Shown one piece after another: positions 26,501 to 49,268 of a stretch of DNA of 64,000 nt. Below the pieces are notes generated by a model, which searched no databases, had not been told where the DNA came from, and was given only the letters and a program-made list of their open reading frames with translations. The DNA comes from Odontesthes bonariensis (taxonomy: Eukaryota > Chordata > Actinopteri > Atheriniformes > Atherinopsidae). The stretch lies in assembly GCF_027942865.1 (NCBI RefSeq), contig NC_134524.1, positions 27,318,536 through 27,382,535 on the forward strand. Direction: 5' to 3'. The position numbers and the translations under genes are program-made. Each line of letters begins with the position of its first letter. The first letter of the stretch is position 1.

Positions 26501-28818
26501 TGTAACTTTACTTCAAAATTTCGTTTTGGCATTCAGTTGCTGTTTCCTTGTCATTTTACTCGCTTTAACTGTTTTACACATTACAAACAACTTGGTATTA
26601 AAAAACAAAGTGGTTAATGTTAGGAAAACATGGCTTACTATAGAAATAACCTTTTAATAACGTATCATTTTGAAAAATACTTTTCCTGAATTACTCCCTG
26701 CCTAGTTTTGCCACCTCAGCTAAACACACAAAACGTGCTGGAGACATGAACCAGACATCCTATGAAAATACAATAGAACATCCAGCTGGAGGGCACACAC
26801 AAAAACTACTAATTTCTTCTCCTTCAGCACAAAGATAAAGATTTCTGTTCTGTGACTATATCACATTTTTTTTCCACAAGACTGATTGGTAGATTTTCAG
26901 CTAAGGATGATGAGGCTGTCTTTTATTTTTGCAGAGTAAGAAATGTGGCTCTGACAATGGTCATGATGACTGAAACTGTCATAATTCATGTATTACATTT
27001 CTGTCCAAAGATCACTCAAAATGTTTCATACATGAACAGATGAACAATGAATAAAAACCTGATGATGGCTGTAGAATGAAAATGTAGGGGTCATGAGGAC
27101 TGAACCATGACTGCCTCAGCAACTCAACCAACAGCTGTTGAGTACATGCAACCTGGGGATGGTAGAGACTTTTTGGCAGATCATCTGAAATTACTATCCA
27201 CAGAGCTGATTATTATGACATTCAAAAGATATCTTTTTCTGCTGGAATAAGAACTGTTCCTTTCGATCCACACTAATTTCCATGGAAAAATGACAGAATA
27301 TTAACAGTATACTTTTATACACAAAATGTTCATACAAAATGGTGCAGTCAGTCTTTAACTGCACCATCTGAGAGGCTGACATGTTACAATCTTTTAGTGT
27401 GTGTGTCTCACACTCAGCAGCTCCTGCAGGAGTTGATTGGACACCTGATGTGGAAGAGGGTGGGAAGGTGTGATTCATGATTTACCATCAGACCTGATGA
27501 GTGTACTGTGAAGACAGGTGTGTTTTTTTCCATAAATGCGTGTGTGCCCATTTGTAACCCTGAGGTTTAAGCCTACTGTGGAATCTGCTTATGCTGCATT
27601 ACAGGAATAACCCTCAGTCTACTGTGTGTTTATGGAATAGCAATGGGTTTTTTTGTTTTTTTTTAATGGCACTGTTTTGTCTATCATTGTGCAACATAGT
27701 GAATTTGCTTTTGAGCACCAACACAAACCTCCTGACCTCCAGTCTGCAACACATGTAGCCAGCTGTCTCCATTGTATTTTTTTTTTTACCTTGTCAACAT
27801 CCATAAAAGGTTTTTTTTTTGGGTGTCACAAGCCATAACATGAACAAAGTCAACCATCAGTGCATCATTGCGATATCTGTTTCGTGTCTTCTGAGTACCA
27901 ACACCAGTCTTAAAACTTGGGTTCACATAGATGATTGGAGAAAATGACCAAGGGGGTATGAAACATTTTTGCTCTGAAGAACGGTTAAAATGAGAACTTA
28001 GCCCAAGCAATGAAGAGAAGTTAGCCGGGTGCTAAGCACTAGCTTCGAGTCGCCAGCTGGTGGTGCTACTCTGCTAAGCAGATGGGCATCAGCTGCCAGG
28101 TCAAGACCTATCCAAGTGACCTGGCTGCAGCTGCTAAACATCAGGAATCAACCTGGAATCAACCATCCGATTTTTCTTCATTCGATCGAATGAAGAAAAA
28201 AACTGTGTAATCATTCTAGAGATATTTTCAAATTTCTTTATTAGGATAAACCCCTTGATGTGAATCACCTCGTTTTCAAGGGGGTCCCAAAGTATTTTAA
28301 GCAAAACTTCCAAATGTACAGCTTTTTGAGGACTTCAAGCACACACACACACACACACACACACAGCTGCTAGGAGGGCTCGTCCAGTTCCAATGAATTG
28401 GGAGGGGGATTGATTGACAGCAACCTGTTTTTCCTGAAATATCAGATAACGTTTTAAGGGCTGTTAAAAAAAAAGTGTTATTTTAACAGCTCAGGCAATC
28501 CTTGAAGAAAGCAGGCCATCTGCCCCACACTTTACAGAACAAAGCTCCTGAATAGATCATAGTAGTCATCATCACAGTCAGCACCACATTTTATATATCA
28601 GTTTAAACTAATTTATAATGACCTCCAAAGCACACATACATTTAGACTGTTCCTTCACATTGAGAGCTAGGCCACTATCAATGACAGAATTATAGCAATG
28701 TCATATCAGCACAGTGAAACATTCAATTAATGACCAGACTTCATGCAATAAAAAGCCATATCTTACCAATCTGGAGTACACTGAGACACAAAATGAGGCT
28801 GTTCAGAAGAGACGTCAT
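11563..28818 (-). CDS. nectin4: Nectin-4, immunoglobulin-like adhesion receptor
   Basis: Nectin-4 is a single-pass adherens-junction adhesion protein that engages nectins in trans and afadin in the cytoplasm. Ten coding exons fit in phase: 28767-28818 (signal peptide MTSLLNSLILCLSVLQ), 24766-24960 and 23614-23781 (Ig V domain; Cys in ETFLPCQY and YICQISTFPLGNF), 22114-22392 (Ig C1; EGQ, AASC, WDT, RSMNGKKLDC as in nectin-4), 21867-21984 and 16080-16234 (third Ig; LRCMSGGNPKP, GTYQCVAVNEVG), 14695-14846 (transmembrane, then CHHKRKSKKLKREL), 14049-14111 (21-codon tail exon), 12085-12276 (12273 possible) and 11563-11931. Total is about 580 residues, longer than the 510 of the human protein because of the tail. 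It ends NAQIV, a PDZ-binding-type terminus. Assignment to nectin-4 rather than nectin-2 rests on the second Ig domain and synteny with fcer1g/ndufs2. The short tail exon is the least certain part. Confidence 0.9.
12277..14048. other. nectin4 intron
   Basis: AT-rich intron between the two cytoplasmic-tail exons. It contains homopolymer tracts (for example at 12548-12560). I see no additional exon, RNA gene or recognisable transposon. Confidence 0.4.
14958..16060. repeat. Possible MITE remnants in nectin4 intron
   Basis: Two stretches, about 14958-15050 and 15920-16050, share cactatata, tgtactatat and ttcggacacc-like motifs in roughly opposite orientation, as seen at the ends of fish non-autonomous DNA elements. 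Ends and target duplication cannot be fixed by eye, so this is tentative. Confidence 0.3.
16683..17486 (-). mobile_element. 5'-truncated LINE tail flanked by 75-bp direct repeats
   Basis: A ~654-bp insert (16758-17411) in the nectin4 intron between the two exons of the third Ig domain is bracketed by direct repeats 16683-16757 and 17412-17486 that differ at a single base. On the minus strand it matches the end of the LINE at 29620-30842 and finishes in the same tttagcacaagtttcttgt block. It carries two copies of a unit containing cccctacccgaaccagggtt and gcacaccagt, at 17049-17170 and 17302-17405. No coding potential remains. Confidence 0.7.
17487..20189. other. nectin4 intron
   Basis: A 2.7-kb intronic stretch. 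It includes pyrimidine-rich sequence near 18780-18910 but no splice-bounded exon, RNA gene or recognisable repeat. Confidence 0.4.
20190..21090 (-). mobile_element. LINE endonuclease-domain relic
   Basis: The minus strand encodes fragments of the apurinic-endonuclease domain of a non-LTR retrotransposon. From 21089 it reads LALLNIRSLSNKS. From 20658 a continuous 187-codon frame contains ILTGDFNIHI (catalytic Asp/Asn motif), HVTEPTHLRGHILDLVIS and LSDHFCISFDL (terminal Asp-His motif). The part between the two is decayed, and the reverse transcriptase that should follow is absent. The motif style suggests a CR1/L2/Rex1-type element, but the clade is not fixed. It is fossil DNA inside a nectin4 intron. 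Confidence 0.8.
22393..23613. other. nectin4 intron between Ig exons
   Basis: Intronic DNA separating the second Ig-V exon from the Ig-C1 exon. No gene or repeat recognised. Confidence 0.4.
24141..24638. mobile_element. 498-bp TTAA-flanked MITE
   Basis: The element has inverted ends aggcggggtaggggatc and gatctcctaccctacct and is flanked by ttaa on both sides (24137-24140, 24639-24642). It encodes no transposase. The GC-rich centre (about 24300-24560) contrasts with the AT-rich intron. TTAA flanks are typical of piggyBac and of some IS4EU-like elements; the superfamily is not assigned. It lies about 128 bp inside the intron after the first Ig-V exon of nectin4. Confidence 0.65.
28171..28200. 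repeat. Perfect 30-bp palindrome
   Basis: The half-site tttttcttcattcga is followed directly by its exact reverse complement with no spacer, centred on tcga at 28184-28187. It lies in nectin4 intron 1. Confidence 0.9.
28340..28365 (+). repeat. (CA)13 microsatellite
   Basis: Thirteen uninterrupted ca dinucleotides in nectin4 intron 1. Confidence 0.95.
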
Positions 28819-29619
28819 CCTCCTCAGCAGTTACTGCTAACTGTGCACAAGTTTGGATAATTCCAGCACTGGAATAAAGATCATCCATCCATGTATTATG
28901 TTCCTAAATAACAGGTCAGTTTAAAGCATGAGGTGTGCTCATGCCTCGTGTGGCAAAATCATCCTTAATGGTGTTTCGTTCTTTGAGATCCAGATCCTTC
29001 CCAAAGTGCTATCCAGGGAGCAAAATATGTCAATTTTTTGGCTGTGTAGCTCAGTCTGTAAATGTGATCAGGACATCCATTTTGCATGTCAGTAAGAAAA
29101 AGAAGGCGCAGCTTTACCCGTTTGGGATACACCTGTTTGAGCTACACCTCCCTCTCTCTCTCTGTTTTCTCTCACACACACGCTAAAGTTGCCTTACCGG
29201 TTTGTTTGAGGCACATGACAGTTATTTGCGCGTTTTTACTTGCTCAGCCCAGAGGAGAGGCAGGTGAAAAAAGCAGGCACAAAGAACCTGTTTAAACTGC
29301 ACCTAAATGACACAGACTGATCATCATAACAGCAGGACTGACACCGAAACCAAGGAGTTGAAGGAAACTCTTTCTTTTGAAAGGGTCTAATCACACAATC
29401 ACAATGAAAATTTCCATAACCTAAAACACAGGAATGAATTAATTTGCCTTCTTTTTTATGCGTTTAATCTCACATAATGTGATGGTTCATTTGGGAGGAA
29501 ATGTGATATTCCACTACCACCTCATAAATCAGTGATGGCATTACACTTGGCTTATTTCCTATATTTCTGCCTTGACATGATGGCACAATAATCCTTTTAT
29601 AAGTACATTTAGGTAAGTC

Positions 29620-30842
29620 TAGACGGCAAAAAGAGATGGAGAAATTGGTTAAGGAAAGAAGAAATTTAAGAAAGCAGTGGAAAAAAGCTACAGAAGAAGA
29701 GAGAGAGGGAATTAATGTTTTGCAGGAAGAACTGAGAGGCAGGCTAGCAATACTTAGAAGGGCTGAATGTCTTAGGAAAAAGAGAAAGAAGAAAGAATAT
29801 GTAAGGACGGCATTTTATAGGGACCCGTTCAAGTTTGTTAAAGGTTTGTTTAACCAGGAAAAGGGAGGGCAGCTTAAGGCAACAAAGTTAGAGGTGGAAG
29901 AGTATCTAAGAAATACATATTCAGATCTTGAGCAGCGTAGAGTAGTAGGCCTTCCACCTGACATGCCACCATTAGGAGAGATAGCTCATAAGATGGACGT
30001 TAGACCACCTAGGTGGAAGGAGGTTGAAGGCTGTTGTCTCATTGTTGAGGGAGCTGGGTGTAAGTGGACAGAGTGTGAGAAAAATAGTGAAGGAGGTTTC
30101 AGATAAAGCAGTAAAATCCAGCCAGTGGATTTGGATTAGAAGATGCAATAGCGACTGGGGGCCCAGCAGGGGGGGCACTTAGGGTAAACAGACTTTTGAA
30201 AAAGCAAAGAAGAAGTTCAAACTATTTAAGTGGAGGGTTTGGCACATGTGATCCTTTTGAAACCAGGTGGCCATTTTGGGTGAGTTGGCTTGGAGTGAGT
30301 TGTATGGATTTGTTTTTGCTGGCATTGTTAGTGATTATAGGATTGTTTAGGTGAGTTATGTCTGCTGAATCTGCTAGTGTGTCTTGTCCTTCCTCCACCT
30401 CTGGCACCCTCTATATTTTCATTACCCCTACCCGAACCAGGGTTTGAATCCCATTCCTGCTTTTCTTACCTCTTTTATTTCTTCCCCTACCCGAACCAGG
30501 GTTTGCATCCCCACCCCGCTGTAACTGGTGTGCAGTTGGTGAGAGGCTGAGGTAGATTATGGTTGTTGTGGTGTGAGGGGCAGTGTTGGCTGGCATTAGG
30601 GGGGTGACTCTGGGACGCCAGTGGTCATTGTCTAGCCTCCTGGAGGTGTCGTGGGCCCAACTAGACGAAACACTGATGAAAGGAGGTTCCCACCTGATGA
30701 CCCCAATGATATGTTGGTCAGCACTGCTCATTGATCTATATAATACGGAGTGTAGGGAATTATTCACTGAGTCCGGTCCTTTATTTTATTTATTTTATTT
30801 TTTATTTTCTTTAGCACAAGTTTCTTGTGTTTATATTGAATG
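29620..30842 (+). mobile_element. Truncated LINE: ORF2 fragment plus 3' end
   Basis: From 29636 the plus strand has a 156-codon basic frame: KERRNLRKQWKKA, then a Lys/Arg-rich block, FYRDPFKFVKGLFNQEKGG, KLEVEEYLRNTYSD and DVRPPRWKEVE. This resembles the segment just before the reverse transcriptase in R2/NeSL-type superclade LINEs (remembered similarity). The frame then breaks up and no RT core remains. Downstream, from about 30290, the sequence matches in inverse orientation the element at 16758-17411, including two cccctacccgaaccagggtt motifs, and ends in the same tagcacaagtttcttgt block after an A/T-rich tract. It lies between nectin4 and fcer1g. Confidence 0.7.
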
Positions 30843-31808
30843 TATCAATCTGAACAAAGGCAAATCTGCACACAATAAATATGTCTTCACTACGGTGGAA
30901 CAGTAAAACCACTCTCACGAAACGATTATTTCTTTAAATTGAGTGGTTATGCGGAAAGAATGCAACAGCTTGGATTTTATGTGGAAATCCCTGAGAGACA
31001 CATCTGCTTTAATTCAGTGAGCATTTTAAAGAGAGACAAGTCTGTTTGTGATATATATATGATTTAAGCGTTGTGTGTACATGTAACAGCTCCATGACTT
31101 CTGCATTTCTGTTTTGTGAACACAGACAGGTAAAGAACACAACAAAGACAGCATTACTGCCATCCTGTGGTGGACAGGAATAAAATAGAATAGACTTTAT
31201 TGTCATTGCACACCAGGTTATAACTAATTGTGGAAACGCTGCTCTGTAAAGCTTAACTTGGATTCCCCTTCCCTCCCAATCACCTCCACCATCTGCCATC
31301 TTACCCAGAAACCTAGATTTGAAATACAAAATCATGATAATTTTTGTGCATTAAAACAATATTAAGCTTTATAACATTAAGCCAGAAAGAAATAGAACTG
31401 TATAGAACACAATGTCTCTCAAATTCACATGCATTTTTAAGAAAAATACTGCCTTCTTTCAAATGGCCTAAAAAAGGAAGCATGTGTGGCACAGCCAGCA
31501 TTTTGGCCCTGACAAAAGCATGCGATATTAAACCTCTTACTCATAAGGATTACTTATATCAAATGTACCCAGAACATTAGAATTAAATATCTGCAATGGA
31601 GCAGAAAAACTATCTTATACAACAAGGGAAGAGCACTTCTGAAACCTGCCTGTCATGGGTCCCACTTCTTCTTTCCTGTTCTTATAAACTGCTCGTAGAT
31701 TCTACAGTAGCAAATGGAGAATGTAGCAGTGGTGTACAAAAGCGGAGTATGAAATTCTATATTTAAATACAAAAAAAAGTATTTCAAAGACAACTGGACT
31801 GGATCCCA
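30843..31808. other. fcer1g 3' flank, with an interspersed-repeat tail
   Basis: This contains the presumed fcer1g 3'UTR. An aatagactttattgtcattgcac block at about 31188-31210 is a familiar fish repeat fragment; its tttatt also reads as AATAAA in fcer1g transcript sense (31195-31200 area) and may serve as a poly(A) signal. No other gene is seen. Confidence 0.4.
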
Positions 31809-34800
31809 TCACTTCTTCATGCCGATAGTTTCATATGTGTCCTGTGCATGAGGTGTCAGACCCTGAGAAGAAGACAAGAAGGGAAAGAAAGAGAATTTCA
31901 GCGCACACCACAAAATGTGACTAACTTTTGTAAACCTCCTTTACAACATTCGTGCTACAGAAACTCACCGTATAGATGCCCTCTTCAACATTCTAAAGAA
32001 AAGACAAGAAAAGGACACGGTGAGAAAACGCGCATTGTGGCAATCATAAAGAAGCAATTCCAAATCAAAGACACTTGCTGTTTCTTACCGAGAGCCAACA
32101 GATAGATAAGATAAATGTATCAGAAAGCTGATTTTAAAGATGTTACTATTAGGTGTTGCTTAAAAGTTGCACAGAGCAGACGCTATTAACTGCTTTGTAA
32201 TAAAAAAAGCACTGCGGTGGTCTCAGGGAAGAAATTGAAACGTTTGCAGAGCTGAGCCACCCACAGACACAAACACACACATGCACAGCCTCAATGTCTT
32301 CATCACATTCAGACCTCAGTGTTTGTCCACTGAGGTTAGACCTGGCCAGTGAGATAATTTCTCCCTCTACAGAAGTTTTGTTTTTTCTCTGTCAACTGAA
32401 ACCCAGCTTTGTGCTGTGGTGTATTGTATATGCCTCTGCTTTCTAGATGCAATTTAAACAGAGTGCAATATTTTAGTCACATATGCTCACCTGCTTCGGC
32501 TTTCCTTTCCCACCCTGTGCCTCTCTAGCATTGTAGATCTGTAGAGGATAAAGTTAAAGAAGGGAAAACTTCAACACTAGCCCATTATTCATCTTTTTCT
32601 TGTAATATTCATATCATGAAATCATGTTTGTACATCAGTTACTTTACGGTCACAGTAATAAACTATTCTACGTATACTTTTGTCCTACAAAGCACTGGCC
32701 AACCTCTTTAAAGAAAGAGGCAAATAAGCTCACTCAAGTTTTGGGAGCAAAAATCTTCAGATGACTAGATCATATTTTCAGTAATATAGGTGATGAACAG
32801 TAGATTTTATGTGAGTGATATTGTTGCAAAAGCAATCAAAGAAATGAAAAGTAGTAATGTTATAGGTCAAATTCATCTGTTGTTTCATGACTGTTTTGTA
32901 TCCTCTTTTGTACATAATTGAAACTCAAAATGTAAAAGGTCAGAGGTGGAGAAACAGTCAGAACAAAAGATCCACAAGATGTAATGCACCTTAAACAAAA
33001 TCATTTACAGTATTCACATATTCGCTTTGAATACTTCTAAATAAAACATATAGGCTCTCTGAGAAATGTGGTTATTGTCAATAGCAGTATTTTGTGACAC
33101 CTTTTTTTTAATAAATTTTTTCATTTAAAAGTTACATGTCAGTTTCTCTGGAATATGTACAAATACTTCCCACGAGTTGATTAGCTTTTCCCTAAGAGGG
33201 GAGGTTCAGCACAGGGGGATAGCAAGCTCACACCCTCCCTACAATTTAGACTCATTACTGACAGCAATCTATCTGCAGAACTACAGTGAAGGAAGTATTT
33301 TTTTTAAGGCTTTCCTATTCAGTTGTCTCTTTTTAATTGTTAACCATGGATAATGCGTCAGACTACTTGTTATGAAGCAGGTTTTGCTTTCTGTCAGTGA
33401 CAGCACTGCTTCTCTTTATCACTTATTTTCTTGGCTGGATCCATTATTGATTACAGATAAACATTCTAAAGTTGTATCCATGTGAATACAGGCAGGGTCA
33501 AACGCATGCAATGCAAACCTTGATTCTGCAGTAGAGAGCGGTCAGGATGACGCCGTACAAAAACAGGACGCCATCCAGCACATAGCAGATCTCAGGCTCG
33601 GTGAGAGCAGCTGAGGACAGATGGGAGAAAAATGTGTTAGGAGTTAAACCAGAATAGCTATTGTTTGTAAAACTGCTACAAAATTTTTTTGATAATGATG
33701 ATTAAAAAAAAATTCTATATATTTGCATTGCTCTTTTCTTAACAACGTTGCAAAGAGCTTCACAGGAAGGGATGAGGCGAGTCGGGTCAGACGAATGTTT
33801 ATAAGAGCAAAATGATAATAAAAAAAAAAATAAAAAAAGATTTATAAGAAGTGATTTGAAGGCAGTTACAGAGTTTAATTGAGTACTTAAACCAGTTTCT
33901 GGCACTGGACTTCCATTTTAAATAGTGCTTGTAATGAAAACTTCTCTCAGTGATGATGATACTATTGCGTAGACATCTGCACAATTGCCTTGTTAAGCAG
34001 TAGGCGCTGTCACCATCTCAGATTGTGAAACATGCAGCAACAGCAGCCTATATATATGCAATAAAAGAGTGCAACAAAGTAAACCGTGCGCATCATCTCA
34101 AACACACCGCACATACACACAGTGCAGATTATGGAGAAATACGGTGTAAACAATGAAATGGAAATTGGAAGGATTACAGATGAATGATTCACTGACGAGG
34201 ATCAGAACAGTAAAATTGTCATGTTTTAGATATGTTTTTAGATGTGTTTTCATTTCAATTTCCCCTGTCCATGCTGCATATATTAGGCGCTGTGTTTTGA
34301 TAAACTACTCAAAAAACAAGTTATTTTGCAAATGTTCTGAGAAAACCTACAGCTTTTAGGTGAGTTTAATCCTTTAATGTGCTGCTCAAGTGTTTGGTAA
34401 GTCATGCTTTAATCATATATGATCAAACATTTGGTGGAAGTTAACCTAAATGAGCCATCTCGGCCTCCACATGTTTGGTTACGTAAGTGATAACATTTTA
34501 TGCAATTACTTCACCTTTAGGCACTTTTAAAAACAAGAAAAAAACCTCCATGATTTGTTTGAAATAACTAGTCACATTATCATTTCCCCAAGGAAATTAC
34601 AAGATGCAAAGAAAGCCTTTTTTTTGTCTCAGTGAGGAATTAAAAAAAAAAAAACGTATGTATATATATATATATATATATATATACACTGTAATTAAGG
34701 AAAAACTTCACGCAGTCACACAGCACAATGTCATGTTTCGCACGTGGACGTCTCACGGTGAATTCAATATGTTGGTGTTCTGGAGAAACTTTAGAGTAAA

Positions 34801-37135
34801 CCAACCCAACGTTAGCAGTTACAGAATAAAACCTATAACTCACACACTGTGATGAAGATCCTTTTATCAGCCTCAACACTGCATAAAAATGTGTCATATT
34901 TGTAGTGCCTATTTATTCAGTTTGAACAAGTCTAAATGGACCAATTAGAATTCAAAATCTGTTTAAACCCTCTGTGTGTCTGAGCGATTCATGACATTTT
35001 ACATGTACATTATAAGAAAACAAAATGGTAACGATAAGGTTATTCAAATTATTTGTGACTATGTTGTTTGTTTGTTTTTTTATTGTGTGTGTCAACATGA
35101 CTTTAAAAGCACTTCTCTTTCCCTCACACAGCCAGGGTATTGTGGAGTGAAAAAGTAAATAAATTTGAGGCTGTGAATTAGAAACAGTGGTATCCTGGTT
35201 CGTTGTTAACTGCTTTAATTTGTCTTTAGATAATAAAGGGAGTAATCAGAAAAACATTTTGTCAAAATTCGCTCATGATTATATTTACACTAGTTATCAT
35301 GTTCTTTTCTAATGTATCATTTAACTCGTTACTGTTAACAACAGAAAATAATTCCAGTAGATTTTACAGGTTTAACGTGTTGTAAATGGCAATCCCGTAC
35401 ATTATTTTGGCTAAACTTGCCTATAGCTATTTACACAGTATTTATTTCTATTTCATTACAATTTCATTAGAACATTCCATTTCTCTTGACACAAGAACTC
35501 AATACTGTGACATTAACACAAACGTCATCTCTTCCTTCCCACTTTCTTTCTCTTCTACAAATTCAAGAAAATGATTCACTTCCCTAAAATCTTCAATCAC
35601 ATGATGATTCTGCACCACTTTGACTCACTTTTAACCACAGTCTATTGGTTCTTGGTACTCTTTATCCAGAAATCCTAATATGGCCGTGCTTTTGGATCAT
35701 GGGCTCTGAATGACCAGACCAAAATCTTTCAAATGCAGCAGCAGAAAAGCCGGGCCTCGGACTGGCAGTTCTCCTACGCCCTACATGTAACACCTCTATA
35801 TGGGCTGTGTGCTGCGGCGGGCGATCCGTACTCACATCTTCTCTAGTTTCCACAAGATACAAATGGAGCATGATCAAAGTTTAAAAACAAACAAAGAAAC
35901 AAAACTTACACCTAAATGACATTACTCTCAAAGTAATGTGTGACCAATATACGAACATGTGTCGCAACACATTCCCCCTTTTTTATGGTGAATTTGTGTA
36001 AAACAAACGTACCAACTTGTTCTTCCACCAGCAGCCATAGTAACTTTAAAAATTTGCCTATTTCAGAGAAATAAATACAATTTTTCAACAAACAATAAAA
36101 AGGGTGTTAATATGTTCAAATATGGGACACTTCTATTAGAATGTTTTATTAGTTGGTAGTGACTACATTTCAGATTCTATAAGTAGGCCATCCGTTGTGG
36201 TTTAGAATGAAAGCAGAAATAACATCTCTGATACACTTTTTGCAGTTTGAGTGTCTCCAACAGCAGCAAATGAAAATGAGTTGTTATTGGCTTTGTTGAT
36301 AAGTGTTTTATTAATAAAAACATAATGAACTTTAATTTGATCTCATTATAAAGAAAAAGAAAAAAAAGATTTCTGATTAGATCAGATAGATTTTACACGT
36401 CTCCATTTATGTATGAATTTAAATAAATGAATACATTAAAAGCAAATCTAGTTTGAGTGTAGATTTTTCGAGCCGTTTGAGCTTCATGTGAAAAGACACA
36501 TTTTTCTAATGCAGTGTTCCAAAATGTAGTCTTTACTTGAAAATATGTGGTGGCAAACGCAGTTTGAATTTGGTTAAGAGGGAGCGGAACATATATGCTT
36601 GAGACAGGATGTGCATGAGAACTGCCTCAACAGCAGCAGCAGCTGAAGTGGCCATAGACACAAATGTGTGCATGTGTCCTCCACCACAAGAGCCAAAGGG
36701 GTCAGTTTCTTTTCACAGGAACTGCAACATGGTGACTTCATCTCTGTTGCCTACATTGAGCGGAATCAGACAATCTTACTGCTCCTTCGTACACCCATCT
36801 GCCAACACGTTAAAAAAATGTATGGACATTTTTTTTGGCTAGTTATGGTTGTTTTGCAGCTGAGTGTTTCGAGCAGTTATTCTATCAACACCCCTTGATC
36901 TTCACTTTGCTACACCATACACAAGTCCTGTTCACTCATACTGAATTTGATCATTTGTATCTAACATACAAAATATAAGATCTATGGGGGGAAAAAAGTC
37001 ACCTCTGTGGAGTCTCTGGTCATTACACAACACTTAAAAGCCTTAACAGTCTTTATTTTCCAACTCACCAGCTCTTCCAAAAATCATCCAAAGAGGAACT
37101 GCCACCAGCAGCGGGTTCCTCCCCAACGCGGTCAT
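31809..37135 (-). CDS. fcer1g: Fc receptor gamma chain (FcR-gamma), ITAM adaptor
   Basis: FcR-gamma is a small disulfide-linked homodimeric adaptor that pairs with Fc and other activating receptors in myeloid and NK-type cells and recruits Syk through its ITAM. Five coding exons splice in phase: 37069-37135 (signal peptide from MTALGRN, start at 37133-37135), 33519-33610, 32491-32538, 31969-31992 and 31809-31862 with stop at 31809-31811. The product is 94 residues. Exon 2 has the short ectodomain with Cys (EICYVLD) for dimerisation, the transmembrane segment [16 protein letters not shown] with its conserved Asp, then a basic juxtamembrane stretch. The tail ITAM is YTGL-x7-YETI ([16 protein letters not shown]). 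It lies directly downstream of ndufs2 on the same strand, as in human. Confidence 0.95.
33611..37068. other. fcer1g intron 1
   Basis: A 3.5-kb AT-rich intron separating the signal-peptide exon from the transmembrane exon. A (ta)n tract is listed separately. A short GC-richer patch at about 35690-35840 has open frames but no recognisable protein motif or splice context. Confidence 0.4.
34661..34686 (+). repeat. (TA)13 microsatellite
   Basis: Thirteen ta dinucleotides in fcer1g intron 1. Confidence 0.9.
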
Positions 37136-37253
37136 GTCGATACAGGCTCGGCACGCACAACTGGGCTCCTTCAGCAGACAGCAAACACAACGACTCGTTC
37201 GTGTTTTCTCTGAGCTCTGGTGAAGACTCGGGTATTGCACACCTCACATCTAA

Positions 37254-37269
37254 GAGGGGAAGTTGTGGT
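37254..37269 (+). promoter_or_regulatory. Candidate PU.1/RUNX composite site upstream of fcer1g
   Basis: The sequence gaggggaagttgtggt, about 120 bp 5' of the fcer1g ATG, joins a GGAA-core ETS/PU.1-like motif directly to a TGTGGT RUNX core. Such pairs are typical of myeloid promoters, consistent with the expression expected of FcR-gamma. Motif recognition only. Confidence 0.35.
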
Positions 37270-37469
37270 CTGAGCTCTAAGTCCATTTGTCTCAGATGTT
37301 ATCAGACCACTCCCCCTTTTAACACCAAACCAGAGGAAAGACACCACTGAGGCCTAATGCATGATTTCTCAAGTTTTCAGACAGCTTAAAGAAATAAAAC
37401 CTTTCAAAGAACATTTCAGCAAACACAACGTGACAGAGATAAAGACAGTGTCTTTTCAGAGATAAAATA

Positions 37470-37484
37470 TTTATTACGTTTATT
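37470..37484 (-). terminator. Two candidate ndufs2 poly(A) signals
   Basis: In transcript sense two AATAAA hexamers occur at 37479-37484 and 37470-37475, about 130-143 bp after the ndufs2 stop codon. The short 3'UTR leaves only about 335 bp to the fcer1g start codon. Confidence 0.6.
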
Positions 37485-37612
37485 TGGGCATTATACATTA
37501 TAAGCGGAGTCATCGGTTGAGACCTCTCTACAGCGAATAGAGAACAGGAAGAGAGCCAGTCCAACAGAAGTGTGATAGAGAAAGAACCCTCCTCTTCATC
37601 AGCAGCGTCGCA

Positions 37613-49226
<11,614 letters not shown>

Positions 49227-49233
<7 letters not shown>

Positions 49234-49242
49234 GTTGGCTGT
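49227..49242 (-). promoter_or_regulatory. YY1-like element over the ndufs2 start codon
   Basis: In transcript sense gccaacatggcggcga surrounds the ATG and fits the CAANATGGCGGC form of the YY1 site, as at otub1. A tgacgtaa CRE/ATF-like half-palindrome lies about 30 bp upstream (49261-49268). Motif inspection only. Confidence 0.4.
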
Positions 49243-49268
49243 TAGACAACCTAAGGCCACTGACGTAA

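Larger units (their letters stand above)
24961..28766. other. nectin4 intron 1
   Basis: A 3.8-kb intron after the signal-peptide exon. It holds a (ca)n microsatellite and a perfect palindrome (listed separately) but no exon or RNA gene that I can support. First introns often hold enhancers; nothing specific is recognisable here. Confidence 0.4.

Noticed and set aside
25000-28700. Search for an extra nectin4 exon or nested gene in the 3.8-kb first intron
   Set aside because: The signal-peptide exon joins the first Ig exon in phase (G/TG giving Val); no intervening exon is needed and none is seen.
29046-29110. tRNA-like A box (tgtagctcagtctgtaaatg)
   Set aside because: No B box follows at the proper distance and no cloverleaf pairing is evident, so I do not call a tRNA or SINE head.
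35660-35880. GC-richer patch in fcer1g intron 1 with open frames on both strands
   Set aside because: No recognisable protein motif, no acceptor/donor pair fitting a gene, and no repeat match that I can name.
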